A stretch of DNA of 64,000 nucleotides from Topomyia yanbarensis (GCF_030247195.1 NC_080670.1:162450080-162514079), one strand, 5' to 3'. Counted from the first letter of the stretch, positions 30,001 to 42,944 are shown. The notes: generated by a model not told the origin, from the sequence alone. Numbers and translations are program-made.

Positions 30001-33000
30001 GTTATGTCATGCCACACAGTGGAGCCGTCTCGTCACATAACACAGTAGTGCTCCCGGGCCATGAATAATGTTAGAACACCTGTATTCTATGACTGACTTT
30101 TTCTGGTTTTCCCCATGCAGTTAACGTTCTCGAAATCAAGACAAGTGTGCAGATTAGCAGAACAAACCAAAATGGCGTTTAATTGATTGTTCTTAAAGTT
30201 GCAACGACATTAAATAGGTAAGGTGATAATGGGAATACAGTGCAAAGAGGTTCACTACCCCATATCTTTTAACAACAACAAAAAGAGGAATAATACAAAA
30301 AAGAAATTCTTCTTAAAGTAATAGTCAAAATTATTGCCAAGAAGTCCATATATTGTCTTCGAGCACGAAGCGAAAACATTCTACATTGATGCAAATAATA
30401 ATTTGTGAATTAATTTAAAATCCAAGAAAAATAAACCCAAAAACATTTTCCCAAATATTATATTACCCATGAATGATTTTATTAACTCTTTAAAAATGCC
30501 ATTCGAGCGCAGTAAAAAATATGTAACGTTGTTTTTTAAATTTGTTAATTTGGTATGGCAGGGTTAGGTAAAAGGAATAGGTCAGTCTACAAGTATTCTC
30601 ACCACAAAAATATAATTAGGAATGCCTAAGTAATGATTTCTCCAGGTGGATTCGATAACGGATAACACTTTTGCGATCGCAAATACGCGATGCAGAAACG
30701 TGTAATCGTACATCGATTCCCTCATAGTCCGTATACATCTCAATTCTAACGTTGTCACACTCCACGATGTGTTCCAGATAGTTATGCATTATGACTTTTT
30801 TTGTCAGTACCGCCTGCTTGATATGATGGAACTGGATAAGGGCGACTTCTGTAAAACTAAGCTACATTTTCACCGTTGTCAAATGTTGCTCGTCTCGCAT
30901 ACTTGGTCTAATACGAAGAGACCTAAAGTCAATTTTATATATTTCTGGACATTTTTTGATAATTCGTTATAATGGCGTATCATTCCATTGACCGGGACAT
31001 TTTTTGCACAATTTGTTTTATAAGATGCGCCTAAAAATAATCAGCGAGTTCTTAAATGACGGCTTGGTGCACAATTTTTTTATGTGAATTATTATGAAAG
31101 TAATGATGTAGATTGTACGCGTTGAGAAATAATGTCGTTAATAAGATAAATCATTGCAATTTCGCGGCATTTTCTGAGTGTTAATACGAATGCAGCGTGC
31201 CTCATATGATGGAAGTGGAAATTTCAGTCCAGATGAACCTACGAAGTGCATATAAGAGAAATTATTTTTGGTTTTATTCGCTTTTTTCAACGTTTATTAA
31301 TTTATATTCTCCCAATTTTTCCGATAAATTGAATAAATTTAATCAACTTAATCAAATTTTGAAAAGTATAGTTTTTATGAAATGAGCATTTAGGTTTAAA
31401 GATGAAAAAATTAACTTACTTTTCTTGTGATTATTTTCCCTAATCTACCGAACCTGAGTGCTTGTGCTAAATACTCTTTCTATATTCAAAGCATAGGTCT
31501 AAAAGTGCTTCGAATGAAGCAATAAAGAGAACGGCAGCGTACACTAGTTTGAAGTTCGAAACAAAACTGTTCGTAATAATAAATCAAAACCCTCTGCTGG
31601 GAATGATTGTTTTCGTTTCAAATCCACTTTTAAACGTCTAAGTTAAACACCGCGCTCCTGAATATACCCTAAAGAATTTGATTGATATAAAATACTAATG
31701 CTTGCAAACCTGTGATAACAAAAAAACAAGCAGTGCATTATCAGGTGGCATTACTTTTGGATTGACTGCCAAGAATCGCTATAGATTAGCTTTGCAACTT
31801 TTTGAAACAAACTGAAACTGCTCTGACATAACTCAATCACCTCGCCCACCAAAATCTCCAACTAACATCCGACTTTCAGTAGGCGCAAATCCAGTTCAGT
31901 CCGCCCGTGCTTTAGAAATACCTACAGAAGCAAGTTGTTAGATGCTTCTGTAGATGAGTGTTAAAAACGCATCGCGTATATTCGAAATATGAAAACTGTG
32001 TGTGTTGATAGGCTCATTACCTTACGTACCTATAAACCGAAAGCATTTTGCCATGAGAAGTTCACCCGTATCAACCCCATGCACACACAAGCAAAAAAAA
32101 ATTGATTCATCCCAATGCGACTCACACACGTTGCACCCTGCAGTGTAGAACTCAATCCATAATCCACCCTACCCACCCACATTGCGAATCATCGTGTCAT
32201 AATCATTGCAACTTTAACTTTGCAAATTTGACGAGTGCTGGTTCTTTTGTATACGGTTCGGACTTTGAAAATTTTGATTTCATTTAAGTTGGCATCATGT
32301 TAAAAATTAGTTTCCAAAAAGCTTGGCTGCAAAACTGTGCTAACCGGTACGGAGATTAATGGACCGGTCAATAAACGTTCAATTGTGTCACTTAATAGTT
32401 ATTTTCCTGGAGCAGGAAATTAGAAACAATTTAGTTGAAGAGCACTTGGGAGTGTACTTTTAAAACACATTGTTCCCAAGGTATTGCATATGCTTCCCAT
32501 AATATCACGCAAATTATCTCTAAGTTCAAAATATAAACGAAAGGATCACCGTTTGTCAAATTAAATACGTGATGTCACAGTGCAGTGAACAGCACGAGCA
32601 GAGTGAAGAGTGCACGATGAACTTTGCTCACAGCAAGGAAATAGCTACAAGTTTTACACGATTTAACTGTAAGCGAGTAAAGGCAACCACTGCCGAAAAT
32701 CTATACCGTCTACTACGTCTACTTTCGGTGGCATTTACATTTTACATTCACATTTTTTTTTACATTTTGCTGTGTGAAACCATCCAAGTACACGAACGAT
32801 TGTACCGTCCGTCATCATGTTGCTCGTTTGGCCAGCGAGCGACGAATGATTGAAACGGACACGCGGCACCTCTATTGATAGGAGATACTTTGAATTTTGC
32901 GATGACACCTGGTCCAGGATACTGGAGTAAGCCATTTATTATGTCGAAAAATCAAATTTAAGGAAACTTATAGGCATGAGATGGTAATCAGCTGTACCTC

Positions 33001-33149
33001 AGACCTTGCAAAAATATTCTCAGATAATAATTCCAATGGTTGAAGCAAAAAAAAAACGATTTTTTGAAAGGGAGGAGGAGTTACAAATTATTTGTTCGAG
33101 TGAACAAAATTGATTTGGAAAGTTTATGGAATCAATCTAAACAATCCTT
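27014..33149. other. About 6 kb without a recognisable gene or repeat element
   Basis: Mixed composition: fairly GC-rich from about 27.8 to 30.0 kb and AT-rich after that. Short frames show no domains. Small features are a CT tract (28602-28622), a GACA tract (about 29876-29888), clustered GATCGATC words (27888-27970) and two CAGGTG boxes at 28179 and 28190. TCAGT words near 28909, 29563 and 29841 could be initiators, but I found no matching downstream element. It may be host intron or intergenic regulatory DNA; that is a guess. Confidence 0.35.
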
Positions 33150-33280
33150 AATCTAATCCCGGCCCGGAGGGCCGAGTGTCATATGCCATTCGACTCAGTT
33201 CGTCGAAATCGGAAAATTGACTTTTTTGGACTTAGGCACATTTTTGCAATTCTCATATAGAAAGGTTATTCAATCACTGC
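33150..33280 (-). repeat. Terminal module of the 335-bp satellite family, minus strand
   Basis: Contains GGCCCGGAGGGCCG (about 33161-33174), CATTCGACTCAGTTCGTCGA, and CTCATATAGAAAGG (about 33254-33267). These are the reverse complements of the ends of the modules at 5400-8308. It is a solo, 5'-shortened copy. Confidence 0.7.
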
Positions 33281-33666
33281 CGGCTTTGACTTTGACTTAT
33301 ATAGGCGTAGTTTGCAGTGAGGGGTTGCTACTTTAATACTGGTTGACCACTACTAATGTTCGATATGCAAGACCGTTGACTCACTACACCGACCGTTAAT
33401 CACGATTATCTTGGAATTGTATTTTTTGATAAGGTCTTTTACGGATATCACGATATATCGGTAATCAATTCACCGATTATTCTGAAGCTTTCATCAGTTC
33501 TTCTTTATTATATTAACTTTATACCACTTTGTGTAAAAAAATATTTTTATTTGGATGACCACTTCAGTTAATAAATAATAGCTTGATAACATTATTGACT
33601 TCATTAAGGGGGTCCTCTTATATAATTGTGCAAAAAGTACCTAATGTTTGATAATTTTTTTGAAGA

Positions 33667-34255
33667 AGTAAAATGACTTAGACATGTGCGCTATTGTGCA
33701 AAATCTTTATTAAGGTTTCATCTATAAAATAAAAATTTTCAAATGTAAGTTGTCATAAAAGGCGTCCAAAATGGCGGCTCCAGCAAAAGGTGTTTTGAAA
33801 ACCGACCTCATCTGCGGGCACGATACAGGTCGCAATTCGTCGTCTACAAGCATCAAACCAAAACGATCTTGAAGATTACATTCCGTAGAGGCGCCCCAAC
33901 CTAAAAAACATGAAAAATTTCGATATAGGAACAAAATGGCGATCATTTGAAAATGAAGTATTTTTGCATGATTTTTCTACTTCGTCCGGCTGTTAAAAGT
34001 CCGATGATCAAAATATTGCGATTTTGTAGGTTACAGCGCCCGAGAATGTTGACTTCTTTTAGGCGGGCAAACCCCGAAGTTGATCGGTTCAATGGTTCAA
34101 AAACGAGAATGTCCGCGGATTCGCAAAATCTTGTTCCGAGAGAGCCGCCATTTTGGAGGTCATTTTTGACACCTTACACACGAAAATTTTTATTTTATAG
34201 ATGAAACCTTAATAAACATTTTGCAGAAAAGCGCACATATCTAAGTCATTTTACT
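33667..34255. mobile_element. 589-bp foldback element with ~110-bp inverted termini
   Basis: The left terminus (from AGTAAAATGACTTAGA at 33667) and the reverse complement of the right terminus (ending 34255) match with only scattered differences for about 110 bp. The match runs through AAGGTTTCATCTATAAAATA and ends at CCAAAATGGCGGCTC (about 33777) and its mate (about 34145). Non-coding centre of about 370 bp. No clear target duplication. Confidence 0.8.
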
Positions 34256-35180
34256 GCATAAAAAAATAACTTTATTTATTTTATTGACTTCGGTCACCTT
34301 AATTAATTTAAAAATCTGCGTCATGCTTTCAAATTCAATTAATCATATTAATTTTAATCAAGTTTTATTACTTGCATTTCATTATTATTATAATAATTTT
34401 TTATTTTCAATTTTATTGATAACAAATTTTAGTAGTTTCATTCATTTTATTAATATAGGGCAAACATGGCGTAGTTGGTAAGTCGATTGACTTGGGTGCC
34501 GCTCACCTGGGTTCGATTCCCAACCTCACATGTGGGGTTAGAATGTTCCAAAGAGATTTTTCTAACCCAAAAAAGAGGCGAATGACACTTCGGTTAAAAC
34601 CTCTATAATCGAAATAAAAAATTTTAATTAGTCTTATTAATTTCATTAGTTTGCTCTTATAATAAATTTCATTATTCTACTGCTTCGATTTGCATTGGAC
34701 GTTTTAGACCGGCGTCAGTGGTACAGTGCAATAAGTTGTGCTAGCTTCTCGACCATGATGTTAGAGTTGGACGCATACATAATGTTTGACTCCTAATAGC
34801 AGAAGGCAAAAAATTCTTCACTCTCCCTTCGATCATGCTTTTATGAGCCCTGCTAGGAGTCTTGTTTTCCGTTCTAAGTCCATACTTAATTCGCTCTAGA
34901 ATACCTGTTCATCATGTAAATTTCACATCTTTCGTCTCTCAGTCATTTTTTCTTAATTTTCTTGATTTTATTATCTTTTTTAACCTTATTAGACTTATTA
35001 ATTTCATTTTTTATTACATTTTATTATAATATATTATATTAATTTCATTCACTCTTGATTACATTTTTCAATAATGCTATTATAATTGTTAATTTTGGGA
35101 ATTCGAGTGAGTTTTATTTGTTTTATTTATAAATATTATTCAATTCACTTTCGTTTCTTCTATACATTATTTTAATTGTA
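34256..35180. repeat. AT-rich tract with repeated TTAATTTCATT words
   Basis: Long stretches of TTAATTTCATT and TTATTA, interrupted by the SINE at 34448-34618 and by a more complex segment at about 34690-34940. No coding potential. Confidence 0.5.
34448..34618 (+). mobile_element. tRNA-derived SINE
   Basis: A-box ATGGCGTAGTTGGTAAGTCG, B box GGTTCGATTCC, TTAGAA...TTCTAACCC stem, GAGGCGAATGACACTTCGG, AAAACCTCTATAATCGAAAT and an A-rich end. Same family as 21000-21162, in plus orientation. Target duplication not clear in the AT-rich flanks. Confidence 0.85.
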
Positions 35181-35189
35181 TTGATATTA

Positions 35190-36055
35190 TGAATCGGAGA
35201 GATCTAATTGAAACTATTATTTCTTTTTTTAGAGAGTTGTCCTGGAGATTAGAATCGCAAACTACAATTGCAGTGGGCCGTGATTCTGGATGTGATATTC
35301 ATTGTACGGTTAAGAAATGTGCGGGCGTAGACTTCGCGATCGCGTGTGTCATCGCGAAGGGCTCAAGCATTTGTACGTCACCGTGTTCAATCGCGTATGC
35401 GTTTGTATGTCGCGTGAGCTAACGTGTATGTAACTTCGCGTCTATAAATTCTACTTTATAGCCGTGTACCTTTCGCATTTTTGCGTGTGTTCTTGGATGA
35501 TCGTGCGCGGACCGTAAATCTAATATTTAATTTTTGATGCACGGATCAGATGCTAGAAGAAAGTTAAATCTTCCATATCACTAGAGTTCCCGGTCATGTC
35601 GCCATGGAACGTGTGGTCCAGTGGATATGAGAGCTTTCTATTTAATTGATCGAATTGAACGCATGGACCTAGTCTTCTGCTATCGAGGATAGAGACTACC
35701 GGAAGTGACCGATTCATGATCGCGCGAGCGCGGAAGATTGTAGGTTCACGCTTGAGACCATGTTTGAATGTTTAGATGTTCTGAGATGATCATATTATTA
35801 CCGGGATTTTATCATGTCAGCGAGAACGCGAATGTAGATCGCGTGGATGATCGCGAAGGACTCAAGCATTTGTATGTTAACGTGTTTTTCGCGTGTATAA
35901 ATGCGATTTTTATGTCGCCATGTTGTTTAGTTAATATGGGCGTCATTTTTTTGTTTGGTCCTCCTCAAGGCATTGGACCTATCCTACTAGGGCCGAGGAT
36001 AGGGACTTTCGGACGTAACCGATTCATGATCTCACATAAATATTTGATTTATGAT
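35190..36055 (+). repeat. Duplicated CGCG-rich module
   Basis: ATCGCGAAGG(G/A)CTCAAGCAT, followed by TTGTA(C/T)GT(C/T)A, occurs at 35351 and 35850 (499 bp apart). GAGGATAG(A/G)GACT with ACCGATTCATGATC occurs at about 35685 and 35995 (310 bp apart). The second unit is therefore shorter by ~190 bp. CpG-rich words (CGCGATCGCG, CGCGTGTG) stand out from the AT-rich flanks. Short frames here are not supported as genes. Confidence 0.55.
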
Positions 36056-36059
36056 TAAT

Positions 36060-39000
36060 GTTCCTAAACTTGTGAACTAGTCGACTGCCTGATGTTCACA
36101 AAAAAGTGTAACTCTGGCGTTACATTAGTTCAATGCAACCCAACTACAATACACATGACTTTAGTGCTTTGTCATGTTTTCGTAACTCGGGAACATATTT
36201 ATTTCCATTAACCAAGATCCGAAAATATTCTAAATAATTTCTTACACCTAGTTTTTGGGGAATTGTTCTACAATAGTCATAAGGGAGGCGTCTAGAGAGT
36301 AATAATAGACAATCCAACTAAGTAAAAGTTCTAATTGAATATCGTCGAACTTTTGCAGATGCAACAGCTGACAGGCTTTGTTGCAGGGGATCTTCGTTAA
36401 CTGGTTGCTCAATTCGAATTATTCGCTGTCCATTGAACCACTCAAAACAAGTGCTAATCACAGGTGTTAAAAGAATGATTTTCCCTGTTGCTTCCAGATT
36501 GGGAAGGCCGATCAACTTCTTAGTGCTAAACGTAGGAGGAATTCCTATCTGTTACACCTGTGAGTAACAATGGCGAGTTGAGAGAAGATAAAAAAAACTT
36601 CACACGCGTTCGGGGTTGATTGTCCTGAGCGGTAACAGCGGATCTTGCATTCACCTGGGAAGTTCTGTACGGAAAGATAGAACTGAGGTTGAGAACCGGG
36701 CATTGAGTTCCGCAACCTAACGATTACGGTAAGGTGTGAATTAATTCATCACACGTTCGACGACGAGCTGTGAACGAACCTGAATGATGCTTTTTATGGA
36801 GTCATGAACCGATGGTTGAACTCAAGATCAACCCGGAATAAATAGTTCTACTCACTGAATCATCATCCGTTAGGCAACGTCAACTTTGACGCAGATTTGT
36901 AGATTTTCCTATTCGATCTATCCTCCCACTACGATACGATATCTCAACCCAGTCCAACTGACGCAATTGTCCGCTGTGACGCAACTTGTCAGACCTAATC
37001 GACCTCACATGTAAATTGCATTGCACACGAGATTCCCACCTAATCTTGGCAATCACAAGTCGCAAGTGAACTCCGCCCAGCAGGGCGACTCCACATCAAC
37101 CGATTCATCAGAAAGTGCTACAATTTAGCCATAAAAACACACGCACCCATTCTCGCTTGCGTCGTCCATTTCACGTGGTGTCGGTTGAATTGATCATATC
37201 TGAACAATTCAGAGTCTGGTGAAACAACTCACCGTTTTCATTACGGGTTGGTATTATTCCTCACCGCAACGGTACGAGGTTGATGGAGGACTCCCAAGGT
37301 GGTCCCAGCCACTTATTCGCACCTTTCGGCCGGGGGGACCCCGTCGAGAACCGTCACGCCAAACGGAAATCGTAATAATAATGTTGCATTATGCAAATGA
37401 TGTTGCCTAGCGCAGCACTGGCAGCCGTCGAGTCATCGCGCAGCTCAAGGAAGCCGGGAATTTATTTTCAGAGAACGACCTGCTGTGTGTGGGCAATCTC
37501 CCACTGCCACCGAGAGGGGCAACATTGTAGTGATAGGCATTCACGATTGTACGAAACCACACAACCGGCAGAACAATGCGTCAAGCATTTGACCAACGTC
37601 AGCTACAGGTCGTGATGGAGGTTCTATTCAAATTGGACTGAACGAGGTGTTCATTATTGGGCAGCTCATTATTGCGTCTGTGTCCAACCACTAGCGCGTA
37701 CTCGGCTCACGCGAATGAAGCAGCAGCAGATCAGAGACAATCACGGCTGTGAGGTGACGACGACGACGACGACTGACTGGAAAAGCTATGAATTATTTAT
37801 TAGATAACGCTACTCCAAGCGAGGTGTCCTCGAGGAGGAGCGCGTGTGTGTGTAAGCAAGAAACCATTATTTCGACGTGCGCTTCGCGGCTACCGGTTTG
37901 AAATGCGGGGACCACGCATTCGCTCCGAACTAAAGCGTGTTTTGGGCTACTGTTGACATCTTCACACCGTTTGTCACGGGAAGATGGCAGGGCTGACAGT
38001 CAACACGTCCAACACGTCTAGTGCAATGGCGATAATGACCGGTTAATAGATTCGTTCCGAAAACAGGCTGCTACTTTTTCACTGTCGATTAGTTCGAGTT
38101 AGTTAGTTAGTTGGGAGGTGTCACAAGGTGCCTCTTAACACCTTGACTGCGAAGAAGGTAATTTGGAACCGTGTCAAATTCAAATTTAATTATCAAAATG
38201 ATGATTGGAAGTGCCCTTTGTTTTGCTTTCAGATCACAAAGGCGATATAGCGATTGCATCAAGCGGTCGCATCTTTCCCACGCGATCCGGTAAAGTTGCA
38301 CCTCTCAGGATCAGGTCAGCTTCAGGACAGAACATTTACTTAAACGAACCTGGAAGAGTTCCTCTCGTCACCATAGATCGCGCTGTAGAAAATCGATTAG
38401 ATTACCTTCCTGGCTGAGCGAGCATCGTTTTCCACCGGTCAAAGATCATCCTAGTCAGTTACAACATACAACACACACAAACACACCCAACAAGCGATGA
38501 TAGATCGGGTATTATCTCATCTGCTGCGGTCTGTCCGTCCCTATAAGAGCCGGGGGAGGTCAAAAGGCCTAATCGTTTCCAGTCTTAAATTACTCGACCC
38601 TTACGGCGAGCCTCTAGTCGAAGACGAAGCTGCTTGAAGAGTCCTCCCAAAGCTAAGGCGCGCGCACTTCCCGGAGCAACAACGTGCAACGAGACATGAA
38701 ATAATTACGCTGGGAAAGCTTACGTAAAGGGGGCGGCTTTCTTCAGAATGTAACACGAGGTGCCCTGGTTGCGCTGGCATGACGCATTGGGCAGTCAAGT
38801 CAGTTAAATTCGAATGGAGGATACTGTGTCACTGCGGCTTTTCCCGTGTAGCCGGCGGTTTCCACGTAATGCAGCCAGCAAGCAAAAGTGCAACAACATC
38901 AGTAGCTATACTTACGGAGAAAAACGGGAGGAGAAGGCCTTGGTCCGTCTGAAACTATTATTTAACTACACCAACGAACCACAGACAGCAGCGGCAACGA

Positions 39001-39440
39001 TTCACGATCTTTTTTAAATCGGTTAACAGTGAGAAATTCTCATTGTTTTGTTTAGTAGCTAGCGGCTTTGTTGTTATCTTGGCATGCTTCAGTTAATGTT
39101 GTTTTATTTTATTTATTTTTTTTGCTTTCCGAGGTTCACCAACAACAAATGCGCCTTTGAAAGGAAGACGAACCGCCATGGTGGAAAGAAACAACAACAA
39201 AAAATAAAACAAAATGAAACATAAATCGAGGTAACCAGACCGTTCTTACGTGACAAGCTAACGGGGATTTGGAACAGAGACCATACGTCACCTCTGAACT
39301 GATGGCGCGATCGAGGGGCGCACCGATGGATGGCGGAGTCGTTGAATATTTTTGCATATGTAGCTAGTTTTGTCATTCTTCTACAGTCAATGGAAGATTG
39401 TACAACTTGATCTGGAGGCCATGTTTTACCAGTAACGGAA
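36060..39440. other. About 3.4 kb without a recognisable gene
   Basis: Moderately GC-rich DNA with only short frames and no domain. A GAC trinucleotide tract lies at about 37757-37772 and a TTAG tract at 38098-38112. Could be host intron or intergenic DNA. Confidence 0.35.
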
Positions 39441-39444
39441 TTAT

Positions 39445-39625
39445 ACTAGCTACTAGCTGGATTCGAACCTAGGAATTGAATTGTTCTTTTGAGATTTGAG
39501 AGTTTCACTATCCCCACTACTTATCATACGTAGGAACTGTTCTGCAACCATCGCTGTGGTGGATTATACGTAAGCTCTGAGGTCGTTAAGGATGCTAGGT
39601 TCGAATCCAGTCAGCAGTGATCATT
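39445..39625. repeat. Two tRNA-like segments in opposite orientation
   Basis: CTGGATTCGAACCTAG at 39457-39472 and its exact reverse complement at 39595-39610 each contain a pol III B-box core, GGTTCGAATCC. A-box matches are poor, so functional tRNA genes are unlikely. Head-to-head remnants of tRNA-derived repeats are more probable. Confidence 0.4.
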
Positions 39626-40035
39626 ATTTTGATCTACTTACCCGGTTTTTGCTATTTAGACGACATAATTATTCATCAATGTGATTTATTCGAGGTTCTA
39701 AGCATGTCTTTTGGCACAAGGAAACTCCGATCACCGTCAGAAGTCATGGAAGATCCGTACTAACCGTGCATTAGTTATGGAATTTCGCGTATAGACTTCG
39801 TCTCAGCAGAATCTGACACTGACTTTGAGCCAGGACTAAACTAGCACCGGATTGACGCTAACTCCAAAAGCGAAAACGCTATTTGTGGTTCTGAGCAAAC
39901 CCCCAACCCTGCGTGATGTCCCGCAAGAAAAGTAAGCTGATGAGAATAAATCAAATCGAAACAGGGTTCGCCTTAGCAATCCAATGTAAAATGCACTATG
40001 CTATATTTTTCCCTAAGAAGAAAGGGAAAAACAAA
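39626..40035. other. No gene recognised
   Basis: Short non-coding stretch before the TTCACG-rich element. Confidence 0.4.
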
Positions 40036-41442
40036 CACGGAAAAAATCCGTTCATATATTCATGAACAAAAGTTCACGATTTCGTGAACTGAACGATTTA
40101 CGAAAACCGTGACCAAGTTCCTGAAATTATTATTAATAAACCTCGATTTCATGAAACTATTTGTGTTTTCTAAAAACAGTTCGCCCCGAATATATACATG
40201 GCGTTATATTAGAATATTTGGTTGGGTTACTGTTGTTGTTGTTGGGAATTTTGTTCATTATTTGGAAATACACAGTCGACAGTCAAACGTTGTTCATGAT
40301 TTCAAGATCTTAGTCGCGATGTTCGTAATTTCCGTTCACGTTATCGTGATATTTTAGTCATGAGTAGAGTGATTCATGTTCATGATTTCAGGATTTTTGT
40401 CACGGTTTTGAATATTTTTGTCAATAGTTGTGTGATTTGTGTTCATGATTTCAGGATCTTAGTTACGATTTTCGTAATTTCTGTTCATGTTATCATGATA
40501 TTTTATTTTAGAGCTTACTTTCAAAGACTAATGTTCATGATATCGGCAGTTTTATTATGGTATTCGTAAATTCTCTTCGCCTTATCGGGATCGATTAATT
40601 TTTGGTTACTAATGGTTTTTTTACTCGGATTAACGTGACAATATGAACTTGATCATTAAAATAAGACTTTTTCGCGATATCTGGTACCAGTTCACGAATA
40701 CATGAATAATATTTTATGATTTCGTGAACTATTTCACGAGCACGGATATTGGATCGTGACTAGTATGTTAAGAATCGTGAACCAGTTCACGAATACATGA
40801 ATAATACTTTATGATTTCGTGAACTTTTTTACGAGCTTGGATATTGGATTGTAACTAATATATTAGGAATCATGAACCAGTTCACGAATGGATGAATAAT
40901 ATTTCATGATTTTGTGAACTATTTTACGAGCACGGATATTGGATCGTAACTAATATATTAGGAATCATGAACCAGTTCACGAATGCATGAATAATATTTC
41001 ACGATTTTGTGAACCATTTCACGAGAACGGATATTGGATCGTGACTAATATGCTAGGGATCATGAATTAGTTCACGAGGATTGAATGGATTTATGAATAA
41101 AATTCCGAATTTCGTGAAATAGTTCACGAAAAAATAGCCAGAATATTTTGATTTTATGAACTATTATTTCTATAACTATGAAAAAAAATCATGTGTCAAC
41201 CTTTGGTTTTATGAATAATGTTCATAAAGTTGGTTCTTGGCGGAAACCGTGACTGAAGTTCAATAAACAAAATCAAATATTTCCACTAATGAAAGCGTTA
41301 TGCGGGCGTTACTGAAGGGAAATTGAACATAATTATAAAAGCCATTATTTTTGGTCATGGTCTTGTTTTCGTAACGTAAAAACGTGATTGTTCCAGAATT
41401 CATGGCACTTTTTTCACGATTTTGGGAACACTTTTTTCCGTG
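40036..41442 (+). mobile_element. TTCACG-rich inverted-repeat element with exact 95-bp tandem units
   Basis: The ends are CACGGAAAAAA (40036) and TTTTTTCCGTG (ending 41442). Near the left end AGTTCACGATTTCGTGAACT is a palindrome. ACCAGTTCACGAAT-type unit starts fall at 40686, 40781, 40876, 40971 and 41066, all exactly 95 bp apart. Each unit contains several TTCACGA/TCGTGAA words. A first region (40280-40510) repeats GTTCATGATTTCA. Short frames are not genes. Probably a non-autonomous DNA transposon; the second copy is at 19030-20062. Confidence 0.7.
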
Positions 41443-41564
41443 CAATGTTTTTTTGTTCGCTCGAAAAATTATTCACGCGAAAACGGTAAAGCGTACAGCA
41501 ATGATGTCTTCTAGGATGTTTTATGATGATCCAATACCTTCATTTGGCTGATATAGTTATAAAA

Positions 41565-42789
41565 ATTAATCCCCTTAAAAGTGAGATATATGCCACATTT
41601 TTTTAAATATGAAATACAAAATGCAGTCTTCAGTAATATTAATGAACTTGATTTTGCGAACATCTTTACTGAAGACCCAAAAATCTCTATTTTTAGTACA
41701 CTCGAAGTTATTGACCGTTGTTTGTAAATGACCCCTTAAAAACTTTTTTTCAACATAAATCTTTAAATATCGTAGATAAAGCTGCAGTATGTTCCAGAAA
41801 GTTGTTCATCTTTTTAAAATACATATCTTTTCGTAAGAGATCATTGGTCTACCATTTGTGACTTAGAAGTCATTTGGTATTTTTCGGTGAATTTAGCAAA
41901 TGTTTTGAAAGTAATAACTTTTGAAAGGGCAACAACGGGCAGCCAGTATTACCTGCATTTAAAATGATACATTAGCACTATAAAACTCCATAGAGTTCAC
42001 TTGTCTTTCGTTGTCTACAGTAGAATTATAGATGATTTGAAAAAGAATTAGAGATGATTTGAAAATACTCATAACAAAATGTATGGGTTAATAAAAATTG
42101 TTTATTTTGATGATTGCGATAATTTCGTAGAATATATGTAACCAGTAGAAAAGATAAAGCGATTTAAAAAAATATTTTTAGGGGTCATCCAAATATAATA
42201 AAAACTTAAAAACTTCTTAAGCATTAACAGGACTTCATGTATTCAGCAAAGACATTCGTGAAAGCAGTCTCCACACCTTTTCTAAAGACGTGAAAAGATG
42301 CTCATTTCTTTTAGCAGAGAAAAAATAGTTGAAAAATCTCACTTATAGGAGGATTAATCACGAAAATCAGCAGAAAAAGACGAACCTATCAGTTTTTAAT
42401 CCAAAAACACTATTAAAGTAAACTCAGCCTTTTCCGCGCTAACAAAAAATAACCATTTGAAACACTTTATTTTTCAAAAATTGCCAAATTACTTAGAAAA
42501 TGCACGAGAAAAGCCATTTTCCCGATATAGAAAGTTGTCCATTTTGGTAATTCCAACCTTTTAACGCAGCATACCGAACTTGTCCGAATGTTATTTAATA
42601 GTTATACTAATTAATCTACTTTAAAGAGCCCATCTACAAACAACCAGCAAAAATATTAAAGATAAAGACTTTGTGTCTTCGGCAAAGTTATTCGCAAAAG
42701 TTTGCTCGACAACTTTGCCGAAGACATCATTTTAATATAATCACTTGCAAGAAAGTTTGTTAATATACCTCACTTTTAGAGGAATTAAT
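41565..42789. mobile_element. Inverted-repeat element with GTCTTCGGCAAAGTT hairpin
   Basis: The left end ATTAATCCCCTTAAAAGTGA (41565) pairs with the right end (reverse complement ATTAATTCCTCTAAAAGTGA, ending 42789). A related internal copy is at about 42334-42358. A hairpin at 42674-42726 has perfect 16-bp arms (TGTCTTCGGCAAAGTT). AAGAC/GTCTTC words recur throughout. No protein-coding frame. Similar wording at 48280-48330 suggests another piece inside the half-LINE copy. Confidence 0.6.
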
Positions 42790-42944
42790 CATTAAAGTAA
42801 TAACGTCATATAAAAGGGATTGTAATGTCTACAAATTCCTCCGAAGACGTCAAGAACCCAAATTTAACCATTTAGGCGTAATTAATAGATCGCACAATTT
42901 TGGCAAAAAAGCCACTGTGCGCTATGGAGAAAATTGTTTTTTAT

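Noticed and set aside
34448..34618. tRNA-like segments considered as tRNA genes (also 21000-21162 and 13180-13249)
   Set aside because: Each continues into a repeat-specific body and A-rich tail shared between copies, with no closed acceptor stem, so they are SINEs.
40686..41161. Regularly spaced 95-bp repeats considered as a CRISPR array
   Set aside because: The whole unit is repeated with no unique spacers, and the setting is eukaryotic.
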